Assembly (NCBI GenBank): GCA_914767885.1
Contig: CAJZBQ010000003.1
Coordinates: 186,001 to 250,000 of the forward strand
Direction of reading: 5' to 3'
DNA length: 64,000 nt
DNA from: Blepharisma stoltei
Taxonomy: Eukaryota; Ciliophora; Heterotrichea; Heterotrichida; Blepharismidae
Of the stretch, positions 52,878-62,713 are shown piece after piece (the stretch's first letter is position 1; the number at the start of each line of letters is the position of its first letter). The notes beneath the pieces were generated by a model. That model was given only the letters and a program-made list of their open reading frames with translations, did no database searches and was not told where the DNA came from. The position numbers were made by a program, and so were the translations under genes.

Positions 52878-53984
52878 TTAATGATTTTTTGCTTCTTCTT
52901 TTAAGCTAGAATTCGTTCTATTTGTCTCAACATTTTGCTTATGGCCTGGATTTGTCAGCTTTTTCACTGGTCTATGTCTTATTACTGAAGGCTCTTCTTG
53001 CTCATATGGAGATTCAGACCCAACGACTTTTTTACTAACTTCATATTCTTGTACATCCAAGGTTATTTTTTTTAAATCTATAAACCTTTCCCTAATATTT
53101 TGCAGCATCGTTATAAGCTTTTCAGGCTTTTCTTCAGTCTCATCTTTGCGGCCTGCAAAGGTCTGTTTACTTTTTAGTGCTTTTGAGTGTAAATTTTTAA
53201 TTGCCAGTACAATTTTCCCAGTGATTCCTTTGCGTAAAATTCTTTCTTTTCTAATATCTTCTTGTTTACTTTCTAAAGCAGTAATCTGTGTGTTAAGGTC
53301 ATCAATTTCATTCCCAAGCAGGGTCATTTTTCCAGTTTCTTCAGCAATGTCATCTTTCATTTTGTTGATTATTTTGCTATAAGATTCTTTTTCAGCGCTT
53401 GTAGCTTCTTCGACTCTGGCGCCATTTAAGTCTTGGTCTTGTTTACTTGTTTTTAATGTTATATATCTTTTCATAAGCTGAGGAATGTCTTCATATTCTT
53501 CACTAACCCTGACGACTTCTTCTAAAAATGATTTATAGATGGAGTATTGCTCGATTTTCCTTTCAATTTCTTGAAGCTGGGCTTCTGCTTTTCCCAGCTG
53601 CTCTTCTTTTCGCTTTATTTCTTCTTCTTTTATTTTGATCAAGTCGTCTTCTTTTTTGATTTTGTCAGTTTCTTGTTTAATTTTGCGATCGTACATGAGG
53701 ATTTGGGGCTCTTTTTTGTCGATTTTGGTTTTTATTTCAGTCTGGCGCTCTTTAAATTGCCGATGCTGCTCTTCTATGATGGCTCCTTTTTCTTCAATTT
53801 CTTTTCTTTTCTTTTGAAGCTGCTCATCGACTTCTCTTTCTTTTTTCTCTTTCTTTAGCAGGCGGGTAGTTTGGTTCATATAGTGATAATTTTTTAAATC
53901 AGCGTGAGTAGATTGAAATAAGGCTTCTCTTTCTGCTTTTGATAAGGTTTCAATTGGCCTCAATCCTCTTTTCTTCTCTCCCAT
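52878..53984 (-). CDS. Coiled-coil protein of the CCDC42/CFAP73 (DUF4200) type
   Basis: 368 residues, uninterrupted, almost entirely coiled coil after a short N-terminus (MGEKKRGLRPIETLSKAERE). The block IEQYSIYKSFLEEVVRVSEEYEDIPQLMKRYITLKT has the typical DUF4200 pattern (YxxFLexVV..s.ey.di..l..Ry.tL) of CCDC42 and CFAP73/MIA2, proteins of the axonemal modifier-of-inner-arms complex and of flagellar assembly. A basic tail closes it. Fits a heavily ciliated cell; the exact ortholog is uncertain. Confidence 0.75.
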   Translation of the reverse strand: MGEKKRGLRPIETLSKAEREALFQSTHADLKNYHYMNQTTRLLKKEKKEREVDEQLQKKRKEIEEKGAIIEEQHRQFKERQTEIKTKIDKKEPQILMYDRKIKQETDKIKKEDDLIKIKEEEIKRKEEQLGKAEAQLQEIERKIEQYSIYKSFLEEVVRVSEEYEDIPQLMKRYITLKTSKQDQDLNGARVEEATSAEKESYSKIINKMKDDIAEETGKMTLLGNEIDDLNTQITALESKQEDIRKERILRKGITGKIVLAIKNLHSKALKSKQTFAGRKDETEEKPEKLITMLQNIRERFIDLKKITLDVQEYEVSKKVVGSESPYEQEEPSVIRHRPVKKLTNPGHKQNVETNRTNSSLKEEAKNH

Positions 53985-54347
53985 ATAATTATTTTAAATA
54001 ATGCTGTGAGTGTTTCTATATAAGTTTTGTAAGAATAGGATATGCTGGTAAATGCAAGGTAGGCTAATAGATCGCAAAAATTTCTTACACCTTTTATGTG
54101 CGAATTTTTTTAACGTATGAAATTTTAAATAAATATAATTATATAGAGAAATATTGATTTCTGGGGAATAAAATTATTGGAAAAGGTTATTTAAATAATT
54201 ATAAAAATACTAAAAGTCTAAGACTGCGATTTTTAAGCTTAATTAATGTTTTTGAATGTATTATACCATATTAAGATAAATTTAAATTTATTTAATATTT
54301 TGAAGTCATATTTTATCCTAATATCATGCTATTCACAATTATGCTTA

Positions 54348-54663
54348 CTCCCCATTTCCGTGAGCGAACAAATTTTTTTTTATTAGAACGGGTTAGGTTT
54401 TTTTTCAGAAATTCATATATTGTAAATATTTTTTTTCCAAAATTTAACAAAATCCATATTCGAAATAATTTTAAAATAAATATTAATTTAATTTGTAAAA
54501 TTTATTTTTAAAATGTAAGCTATTTAAAATTAGACTGAATCAACTAGAGGTTTTTCAAAATAATTTTTCTTAAAAAATTTTTGTTCGCTTACGGAGGCTG
54601 GTTTTTTACCCAAAAATAGAAATTTTTCCAATGGTTTTGTTCGCTCATGGATAGGGGGAGTTA
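54348..54663. mobile_element. MITE, CTCCGTGAGCG family, intergenic
   Basis: CTCCC...GGGAG with TTA on both sides (54345-54347, 54661-54663). Contains CCGTGAGCGAACAAATTTTTTT and ATGGTTTTGTTCGCTCATGGA. About 313 bp, an inverted orientation relative to 21210 and more diverged. The rest of 53985-54749 is AT-rich spacer. Confidence 0.88.
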
Positions 54664-54749
54664 GTATTAATCTAAAATAGTATATATTTGTAATTTACGA
54701 CATAACTTTTTTGATTTAAAAAAAAATACTAAACTGTGCTATAATAAAA

Positions 54750-55983
54750 ATGACTGAACAGCGATGGAATGAAAGACTTGGCGAAATGATGAAAAAGCAA
54801 CGAAACACCCAAGAAAAGCTTAAAATGCTAAAAACTCAAAAGATTCTCGATGAGATGAAAGAGGTTACTGGTGTTCCTAAAATAAATGAGGTTAGTCGAA
54901 AAGTGGCAGCTGAGCTCGAAAGAATTGAAGCTGAAAAAAAAATTTCGAGTGACTCCCATGGTAGAGAATCTACCCCGCCCCCACAAACTCCCAAAAACAA
55001 CACTAAATCTCAGCTAAATCCACCCATTTAATTTGCGAACAATCTGTTTCACTATTAATGAATTATATAAAAATTAATTGTGTTTTTATAATATTTTAAA
55101 ATATTAAAGAGCTTTTTATTAAAAATTATAATTAAAGCAAATTTTTATAGTTTTGTGTCCGTTATTAAATGGAAAATTAAGTAAATCCCTTGCCCGAGAT
55201 TTTATGAGGTTAAATAAGGATGATGATCCTGAGTCAAAAAGACTTCCCCCTCCAACCGATATTATTTTTCCTCCAAAAAAGTTTGAAAATGTTCCTAGTA
55301 AGAATTTCAAAGATCTACAAGAAGCCTACGTCAGAGCTCAAACTCTTCACTGTCAACAACAAGATCCTCAGCCTCTTTCCCCTAGATGCCATGTGAATTT
55401 GCCATCAGGACAAGCTTCTGAGCCGTACATTAATTTAAGAGCTCCAGCCAATGGAAAAGTCATCAATAAAATGGGAGTAAGCCAAGCAGAAACTTTGAGA
55501 AGAGACTTTCTGACGACTGAAGAAAAAAAGAAAGAAAGTCTTGACACATATAAGAAAAATATTCAATGGGCTCAAAAGCTTGAAGATAAACTTAACGAGC
55601 AAAGATGGGATAAGCAGGTTTCTGAAATTGCTTCATGCACTTTTAAACCTGCAGTTAATAAAACTCAAAACCTCAGAAACAGCTTCTCAGGAAATAATGA
55701 AGGAAAAGGTAAAAGCTATACTCAAATACATGACCAAAGGAAAACCATGCAAGCCAGCTTAGAAAACCAAGAAGCTCAGCTGAAAAAAGCAACGAGTGTG
55801 AAAAATATCGAGGGCTCTATTGATGACCTAGGAGAATCTCAAAATCCTTTTACGAACAATAAGCCATTTACTTATTCATCGCTGACTCCAATGGGAGCTA
55901 AAGTCAAATATAGAGAAGGATTTAATGTAAAGAAATTTATGAATACTGCCAAGCCAATGGTCAGTTATCAACAATTAGGATAA
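54750..55983 (+). CDS. Unknown basic protein split by an IES
   Basis: The N-terminal part MTEQRWNERLGEMMKKQRN is helical and charged, ending in a Pro/Thr-rich stretch (STPPPQTPKNNTKSQL). After removal of 151 bp it continues NGKLSKSLARDFMRLNKDDD, then PTDIIFPPKKFENVP, KKESLDTYKKNIQWAQKLED and an Asn/Lys/Ser-rich end closing MVSYQQLG. 360 residues in frame. If the interruption were instead intergenic this would be two genes; the shared TAAAT boundary and exact frame favour one. Family unknown. Confidence 0.6.
55017..55167. mobile_element. 151-bp probable TA-bounded IES
   Basis: TAAAT is repeated at 55015 and 55166. Removal keeps the frame and joins TKSQL to NGKLSKSLARDF. No family alignment supports it, so it is less certain than the others. 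Confidence 0.55.
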
Positions 55984-56047
55984 ATAATAAAATTTAAATA
56001 CATTATTGTAATATTTATTAGGACCTCGGAGAGGTTTAAATATTATT

Positions 56048-58481
56048 ATGGCAGCTTGGTATTTCAATGTTTCTCTCAAAGAAATAAAAGAAACTGTGCT
56101 GCAAGGTGACATAAAAAATCGCTTTGTTATATGAAAAATTCTTCTTGGAGTCCTTCAAGGCTCGCCTTCCGATTGGGTTTCCAATAATTTAAAACTTCGG
56201 GAAGAGTATAATCACATGAAATCGACCCTCACCCCTTCAATAAATCTAAAGCAAGAAGGGACAATAAATAATCCTTTATCGACAAGCACAGATGTAAATT
56301 ACAATTAGAGTCCTTGATATACTCATTTTAAATACCAAGAAGTAAGAAGAGTTATAAGAATTGATGTTGACAGAACATATCAAAAGTATCAAATTTTCCA
56401 GGATGAGCACAATAAAAATCTATTGGAAAATATTCCATAATGAAAATATATTAATAAAACGCAATTTAGATTTCATATATATACTTATTGTCGATTTCAA
56501 TAGAGAATTGTATATTTTATTTGTATGAAGCGCAACACACCCTATAGGATATAACCAAGGACTTAATGAAATTTGTGCTGTTATAATGTATGCAGTTTTA
56601 AATGATTCTGAAACTGAAGATGGGCTCACAAGCTGAGAGTATATAGAGGCAGATTGTTATTGAATATTTAGCAAAATAATGGAACTTAGTGTAGAGGAAT
56701 TATTTGTGCATGACGCTGAGCTTACAAAAACAGGCCCCAATACGCTTGATGAATCGGCATGCTATGATAGGTCTATTTTAAGAGAGACTCCAGAGATGGT
56801 TAGAAGAAGCCATTATATTTTTCATAGAATTCTAACTTCCCAGAAATAAGATTTTTTGCTTATTCGTGGGTTTTTTTAAATAGTAAATTTAATATGAATG
56901 GATATTATTGGAAAATAAGAATTTTTGGCATTTCCCCTCAATAATAAGCAATTTTCGATTTAATCATATTTAAATTTACTATATGAAAATTTTTGCAATA
57001 ACTCCTACGAATAAACTAGAAATTGCTTATTACTGGGGGAGTAAGCGCCACAGACCCAACTCTCTATACACATATACAAAAAAGCAAATATGATCCTCAA
57101 CTTTTCTTTGTAAGATGGCTCAGGTGTTTATTATCACGAGAATTCACACTCAGCCAAACTCTTTTAGTTTGAGATAAAATGTTTGCTTGCCATAACATAA
57201 ACAATAGGGAATTAGAACTTTTAAATTATATATGTGCAGCAATGCTTTCAGCTGACAGAGAAAATTGTAATAAATTATACAGTACTACAAACCCCATGTG
57301 CTGATTTATTAGAAGCATTAATGAATCCTTTACTCTAACCCTTAAGCTGAAAAAATGATTTCAATCCCATTTAATTTTTTGAAAAAAAATTATATGTAAA
57401 TTTTCACAGTCAAAATTTAAAAAAAAATTAAATTGAAAAACTTAATTGATTCAAAGTGCCAACCCTGCTCAAACAGTTTTTAATTTACCCTAGAATAAAA
57501 TATAGGGTAAATTTTGATTTCTGGGACATTAATTAGGTATAAAGATATTTTCATAGAATTATTTATTTTTAACTATTAAAATCAAAATTTTATTCAATTT
57601 AAGAGGCTAAATTTCCCAAAAAATCAAGTTTTTACTGATATTTGTTCAATTTAAAAAGGGGTTATGTTAAGTTATTTAAAGCCAGGCGCTAGAGGTATTG
57701 GTGACACAGTTACCAAAGACCTCCCGTACGGAAGGTTTCTAACGCTTTTCGACTCCAGCCCAGAGGGTCTATCTCGCGAAAACGGGTTCCACTTCCAGTA
57801 CCTTCTGTCTCCTCCTTGCGGCTTCAGTCTTTAGTGCTTATGGATTTCTGCGGCCCTGCTACAAGCGATTGGAGTAGCTTGATTCCATGGATCAACTCCT
57901 TGGAGTCTATCGGGTGCCGAAGTGCCTTCCTTCGGCAGGAACAGGAAAAGACGATTCCCCTGCGGCTTTGGCCGAAACCCCAGTCTCTCGGTAGAGGAAT
58001 GCCCATGGTTCCTTGGATCCAAAGGACGTTGTTGAGTAACTCTATTTCCAACAACAGGAAAGCAGCCAAAACCTACCCGGATGCACATCTCTTGAGCCTG
58101 CACTTGATTCTCGACTTGGAGTCCGTCCAGTTATCCGTAGCCACAAGGTCCTGTTGCGCCATGAGGGCAGTTAGACACGTGTCGCCATTTTAATGTATAT
58201 AATTTAAAAAAGGGGAGCTAGTGATAAATGATATTTCTCTTGTATTAAATCAAGCTATAAGCTATTTTGAAGAGCAAGTGGATAAGAAAAATTCATTTTT
58301 AAATAAATGGAGCGGGGAATCTGGAATCCTGACAAATTCCTTGAAAATGCTTTATAAGATGGTATCTAGTAAAACTGAGTATTTAAGAAAAAAACCAAAG
58401 AAAAAAGAAGTTACACTGGAGAGTATGCTGCTATATGTAAGTCAGTCAAAACAGATGATAGAAGAACAAATAAAAATGTAA
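56048..58481 (+). CDS. TBC-domain Rab GTPase-activating protein (TBC1D13-like)
   Basis: TBC proteins switch off Rab GTPases with an Arg and a Gln finger. Order after editing: MAAWYFNVSLKEIKETVLQG, RFVIWKILLGVLQG (TGA=Trp), RRVIRIDVDRTYQKYQIF with the IDxDRT Arg finger, ILFVWSATHPIGYNQGLNEI with the YxQG Gln finger, a middle region, YDPQLFFVRWLRCLLSREF and LLVWDKMFA, then a helical tail. Removed: a 15-nt intron (56294-56308), a 73-bp IES, a 209-bp TAA element and an 883-bp element with a nested insert. The remainder is exactly 1254 nt, 417 residues, near human TBC1D13 (400). Confidence 0.9.
56294..56308 (+). other. 15-nt intron in the TBC gene
   Basis: GTAAATTACAATTAG, A at position 10; removal deletes an in-frame TAG and joins PLSTSTD to SPWYTHFKY. 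Confidence 0.88.
56440..56512. mobile_element. 73-bp TA-bounded IES in the TBC gene
   Basis: Removal joins NLLENIPY to ILFVWSATHPIGYNQG in the middle of the TBC domain. Confidence 0.9.
56836..57044. mobile_element. 209-bp MITE with TAA duplication in the TBC gene
   Basis: Tips CTTCCCAGAAATAAG and CTTATTACTGGGGGAG. Inner inverted motifs TTATTCGTGGG / CCTACGAATAAA and AGTAAATTTAA / AAATTTACT. Flanked by TAA (56833-56835, 57042-57044). A distinct family using the same 3-bp target. Removal joins HRIL to SATDPTLYTH. Confidence 0.85.
57338..58220. mobile_element. 883-bp composite element in the TBC gene
   Basis: The outer element is an AT-rich MITE whose tips ACCC and GGGGAGC are flanked by CTA (57335-57337, 58218-58220). 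Inside its right end lies a GC-rich insert. Removal of the whole block gives NESFTLVINDISLVLNQ in frame. Confidence 0.85.
57662..58214. mobile_element. GC-rich retroposon-like island nested in a MITE
   Basis: A 14-bp direct repeat, AATTTAAAAAGGGG at 57648 and AATTTAAAAAAGGGG at 58201, brackets about 550 bp of GC-rich sequence ending GTCGCCATTTTAATGTATATA. It shares the GCCGAAACCCCAGTCTCTCG block with 2501 and GAAAAGACGAT with 10805. Short open frames on both strands (80-125 codons) are not recognisable. Confidence 0.8.
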
Positions 58482-58612
58482 AAAATATACAGACAATGCT
58501 TAGATAGATATAAAATTAAGAAAACAATCAAAAAAATGAAATATTTGCTGGAATTTTCTGGTTCTCAAGAGAAATTAAATTAATAAATCTGTTATTTATG
58601 CTTATAGTAGAC

Positions 58613-60784
58613 TTAAAGTGTAGATTTATAACGATAATGAAGATAATGAAGCTTTGATGCTGCTTCAACAGCTACTGAGCTAGCATACACGCTTTCTCTA
58701 ATAATTGATTTCTGCCATATATGTGCTGGCACTAATGGCCTTACCCTTTCAATGATAACTGCAGCTTGGCCAATAAAATTTGCTCCTGAAATGACTACGA
58801 CAGCTGGCCCAAACATCGAAAGTAATATAGAAATCGCTGTAGCTGGGTCCTGTACCTCCAATCTTGATAAATCTCCTAAATACTCTCCATCTTCTGAAAG
58901 CAGAATTCTTCCTTTATGCACGACACAGCTTCTAAGTCCATCATCATTAACAACTGCAATTAAAGTATGCGAATGTAAGCTTTGTTCACTAAAAAGCGCG
59001 ACAGCGTCTACATCTCTTGCTATAGCAATAGCTCCTAAGTTTTCCAGTCCTTCTCTTTTATTAGCTGTTTTTTCAACAATTCCGATTTTTATTATTGGGG
59101 AAATAATACCAGTTTTTTTACTGATTGTTTCAATATATTGAGAAATTATTGGATAAAGCTCAGAGTCTTCAGTAAATAATGCATCTTCTCTTATATTGTG
59201 AGATAGCATTGAGACCTGATTCTGTGTAATATGGATACCTACTTCTAATAACTCACTTGAAGGATTTGAGTAGCATGAGTCACCCATTTTATCAGGGTGA
59301 GTGATTGTGATTATTTGGTGGATGTCTTTATGATCTTGTGAAGAGTTTTTTGGAATTGTGGAAGGTTTCAATAAAGATACTTTAAACCTTAAATGTTTTC
59401 CGGTGAACCAAGAATATTCATTGTCCCATGTAAATTGATATAGCCCAGGTGTATGGATAAGCCTTACTCCTGTAGACGGAATTTGGTCACAAACAACCTT
59501 TTCTTCTTCTATAATAACTTCGGGCTGAGGCAAATCTACTCGCGATAGTGAATAAGAAATATCGTAACTCTCTGTCGCAAAGCCCCACACTAAAATTGAA
59601 TTTGCTTCTTGGACTTCAATTATTCTTGTAGCTTTTTCTCCACTTTGGATCATAACACTGAGAGGAAATCCTATATGTGTTTGTGTTTGGTCTATTTCTA
59701 CTGCTTTTTCAGCTTCGAAAATTATTTCTTGGGCTGTTTCCTCATATTTTTCATGCTTAAACAGTGCTTCAATTTCTTTTTCATTTTCCAATCTTCCTTT
59801 AAATTCTCCATCTACATCAGCTGAGTGTAAAATCACATATAAAAATACCGCAGCATTCTCTTTAATTCTATCATCAGCTATAGGAGCAGCCTTTTTAAAG
59901 TTGTCAATTACAAGATCATATATAGATGGTCTTTGCTCAGGATAATAATTCCAAAGTCTTCTTATTAAAACCCCTAAAATTGGATTATCTCCATTGCTAG
60001 CATACTGCAGTATCTGTAAAATTTTAAGGGAAGTATAAAATACTCCATCATGAATATATAATAAACGGGTTTCTGAGGATTTATAAATATGGTTATGCGT
60101 AGAGCCATCATCAATTCCACCAAGCTTGACGTTATAATTGACCCTGAAAATAAAATTTTCCAGAAATCTCGAAAACCTAAGCAGCATGTCATCAGTTGCG
60201 TTTAAAATCAAAGCATCTAAAACAGGCTCTAGCTGTGTGCCGTAGCATAAAAACTGCTCCTTCAGTGTAGGAATCGAGCTCATCATATCCATCAACCTAT
60301 TAACAGCATAGCTATTTTTGTCTTGAATATCTTGAATAATCAGATTTAAAGTTTCTTCATAATTAATAGCAGTTTTTTTATCCAATAATTGCTGAACTGC
60401 TTCAAGCTGTTCCCTTTCTAAGCCTCCGTGTTGAATTAAATGAACTAAAATTTCTTTGACCCCAGCTTCTAAGTCTTCAGCGATTTCTGTGCCTTTTAAG
60501 TTTTCAGTGAGAAGGAAAATGTCGTTAGAAAGGTCTAGCATTAAGTGAAGATCATTCCTAGGCGCTAAGGCACAAATCTTTGTGTAAAGCTTAGCTGCGA
60601 ATCGGATTATCTGAAAATCGAAATGAAGCACTATTTTCCTTAAGCATGCAATTACTTTTAAGTCAATACTGCCAATAGAGGAGTTTAGGAAGACTTCAGC
60701 TTGCTGAAGATTTCCTATAGCGTCAGTAATTGTTTTGGCTTTAAGAGCATTGCTTAATACGTCAAAAATGGGGTTTTCTGACAT
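58613..60784 (-). CDS. HEAT-like protein with GOLD-like domain, function unknown
   Basis: 723 residues, uninterrupted. The N-terminal 350 residues are helical pairs like HEAT or armadillo repeats (LKVIACLRKIVLHFDFQIIRF, LDLSNDIFLLTENLKG, LLRFSRFLENFIFRV). Residues about 380-490 (VMIQSGEKATRIIEVQEAN, WGFATESYDISYSLSRVD, LIHTPGLYQFTWDNEYSWFTGKHLRFKV) have the sequence pattern of a GOLD beta-sandwich, found in Golgi-traffic and lipid-transfer proteins. The C-terminal 180 residues (LGAIAIARDVDAVALFSEQS, AVVVISGANFIGQAAVIIE) are not recognised. No signal peptide. A trafficking role is only suggested. Confidence 0.8.
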   Translation of the reverse strand: MSENPIFDVLSNALKAKTITDAIGNLQQAEVFLNSSIGSIDLKVIACLRKIVLHFDFQIIRFAAKLYTKICALAPRNDLHLMLDLSNDIFLLTENLKGTEIAEDLEAGVKEILVHLIQHGGLEREQLEAVQQLLDKKTAINYEETLNLIIQDIQDKNSYAVNRLMDMMSSIPTLKEQFLCYGTQLEPVLDALILNATDDMLLRFSRFLENFIFRVNYNVKLGGIDDGSTHNHIYKSSETRLLYIHDGVFYTSLKILQILQYASNGDNPILGVLIRRLWNYYPEQRPSIYDLVIDNFKKAAPIADDRIKENAAVFLYVILHSADVDGEFKGRLENEKEIEALFKHEKYEETAQEIIFEAEKAVEIDQTQTHIGFPLSVMIQSGEKATRIIEVQEANSILVWGFATESYDISYSLSRVDLPQPEVIIEEEKVVCDQIPSTGVRLIHTPGLYQFTWDNEYSWFTGKHLRFKVSLLKPSTIPKNSSQDHKDIHQIITITHPDKMGDSCYSNPSSELLEVGIHITQNQVSMLSHNIREDALFTEDSELYPIISQYIETISKKTGIISPIIKIGIVEKTANKREGLENLGAIAIARDVDAVALFSEQSLHSHTLIAVVNDDGLRSCVVHKGRILLSEDGEYLGDLSRLEVQDPATAISILLSMFGPAVVVISGANFIGQAAVIIERVRPLVPAHIWQKSIIRESVYASSVAVEAASKLHYLHYRYKSTL

Positions 60785-60871
60785 ATATTACAATTTTGGC
60801 TTCATGAGGAGGCGTTGATTAATTATACTCATATTCTATAAACAAATTTATATTACTCTATTGATTAAAGT

Positions 60872-62161
60872 TTATTTGAAATAGTCCGTCTTATCAAAAT
60901 CATACAGACTTCCAAAACCACCTACACTGAAATCTTGAAACCCATCCATGGTGCTCCCAAACATACTCCACGTGCTTGGCTGAATTTGCTGATTATAAGG
61001 GTTTTGGAATATTTGCTGCTGCTGTGCTTCATTATTCGTAGGCATTGGCAGTTCTTCTTCATCTTCACTGCTACTAGATGAAGAACTGTCAGAGCTCGAT
61101 TCTTCTGCTACTGCAGGCTGCTGTGGAGGCTGGGTATCAGGCTTTTTGTTCTGTGAAAGCTGTTCTAGCTGTTGGTCTAGATCTTTGAGCCTAGAAGAAG
61201 TCATTTCTTGGATTGATTTCATGCCATCTATATTGATTGACTTAGTTTTTTTCTTAGACTGAGACCTACTGGCGTTAGCTAAACATTGTTTTACGTATTT
61301 TTCAAGTTCTCGACATACATTGGAAGGAAGCTTGTCTATATCAAATTCAAGCTCTTCCCCTTGGACGTTCATACACTCTTGGACGATGTCTAAAACTCCT
61401 TTTAAGTACTTTGGGTCAAGTTTTTTGATGTTGCTACATAGCACTTTTTTCTCGTTTAAAGTCATAGGCTTTTCAACAGGAGGCTTGGCAGGGACTTTTA
61501 CGATTGATGAAGTTGTAGCGGCTTGAGGGTTGGCTTTGTTAGCTTGAATTTCTTTCATACCTTTTGATAATTTTTCGATTTTCTGATATAAGTCTTGCAT
61601 GACATCTTGTTTGTCAGCAAGCATTACGTTTTCATTGCCCTTCATAAGGGTTTCAAAATGCGAGCTGAGTTCCATTGTCATAGCATAGAGATCTGAATTT
61701 TTAGCATTGTACTGAAAAGAATTGCTCCAAATCAAGCGCATGTCCATTGCAAAATGATAGCCTGTTTCGTATTCTCCCGCACGTAATTTTTTTTCAACAG
61801 TACTTAAATCCATTGGCTCTTTGATTACTGTATGATAATCTGGGACAAGCTTAGGATTCACTGGCTCCAAAAAAGGTTCAGAGTAATCGTGCTTCTTAAT
61901 TGCTTGGAGTATTTTATAAATTTTCTTGAAAGAATCACTTTGTTTTGGTAGGGTGTCAAAACTGTCAATTGATACTTGGCGCTTTACTCTGGCTGGGCGT
62001 AATTCCTTCTCTCTAGGAATATAAATATTATTAAAATCCAAGTTTTCAAGTTCTGATTTCCTATGCTTATTTTTTGATTCCTTTTTGACTATAGTGTTAA
62101 TTTTGAAGCCAGAAGGGAGTTTGGCATTTAATGCCAAAAGTTGAGAGCTTGTAAACTCCAT
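60872..62161 (-). CDS. BET-type bromodomain protein
   Basis: Reads acetyl-lysine on histones. 429 residues: a single bromodomain at about 85-190 (FKKIYKILQAIKKHDYSEPF, VPDYHTVIKEPMDLSTVEKKL, IWSNSFQYNAKNSDLYAMT, with the acetyl-lysine-binding Asn in YNAKN), then a NET domain (MTLNEKKVLCSNIKKLDPKYLKGVLDIVQE, EFDIDKLPSNVCRELEKYV), then an acidic Ser stretch (EESSSDSSSSSSSEDEEE) and a Gln/Asn-rich end. Animal BETs usually have two bromodomains; plant and protist forms have one. No interruption. Confidence 0.94.
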   Translation of the reverse strand: MEFTSSQLLALNAKLPSGFKINTIVKKESKNKHRKSELENLDFNNIYIPREKELRPARVKRQVSIDSFDTLPKQSDSFKKIYKILQAIKKHDYSEPFLEPVNPKLVPDYHTVIKEPMDLSTVEKKLRAGEYETGYHFAMDMRLIWSNSFQYNAKNSDLYAMTMELSSHFETLMKGNENVMLADKQDVMQDLYQKIEKLSKGMKEIQANKANPQAATTSSIVKVPAKPPVEKPMTLNEKKVLCSNIKKLDPKYLKGVLDIVQECMNVQGEELEFDIDKLPSNVCRELEKYVKQCLANASRSQSKKKTKSINIDGMKSIQEMTSSRLKDLDQQLEQLSQNKKPDTQPPQQPAVAEESSSDSSSSSSSEDEEELPMPTNNEAQQQQIFQNPYNQQIQPSTWSMFGSTMDGFQDFSVGGFGSLYDFDKTDYFK

Positions 62162-62713
62162 ATTATAATAGCCTCATATTTCAGAATTTAAAATTTGGAG
62201 TTTACCTGTGGGCCAATTTATATGTTTGGTAAAAATCAATGTAACTCCCCTTGCATCAATATGTTTGCTAATGCATAAAGGTAATATAAGACATTTTGGT
62301 TTTAATATAAGATGACTAAATCGGATGGAAAAAAATTTGCCTTTAAGGTTGTATAAGGAGATGATTTCAAGCTTTGATATAGATTTATTCTTATTATTCC
62401 AAAGAATGGCTCTTTCTTGCAAGTTTTAATGGCTTTATGGAGGTTGTTGGTGAGAATTTAATCATGTAGCCAAAGAAAATTTTCTGGTAAAAGAAAAGGC
62501 AAGGTAAATCAGAAAGAAGCCAGAATTGAGCATTATATAAATATATACCATTAGATCTCAGAGACGGTGACAGTAAAAGCATGCAGTCTATGAGTCGCCA
62601 ACAATTTAAACGAAAAGAAGATGAATAAATCCTTGTCTTTAAGCTTAAGCAGCCAAAAGCAAAAACTTAGAAATTAGTAAATAATTGGAAAAATAAATAT
62701 ATAAAATAATAAA
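62162..62713. promoter_or_regulatory. Divergent intergenic region, bromodomain / coiled-coil genes
   Basis: 552 bp between two start codons on opposite strands. Two short minus-strand frames (62174-62422, 62394-62582) occur but have no family resemblance and poor composition, so I do not call them. No repeats seen. Confidence 0.4.

Noticed and set aside
57816-58193. 125-codon plus-strand frame and two minus-strand frames
   Set aside because: Inside the nested GC-rich island of the TBC gene; high GC removes stops by chance.
62174-62582. Two minus-strand short frames between the bromodomain and coiled-coil genes
   Set aside because: They overlap in different frames, lack similarity, and their composition is that of spacer DNA.
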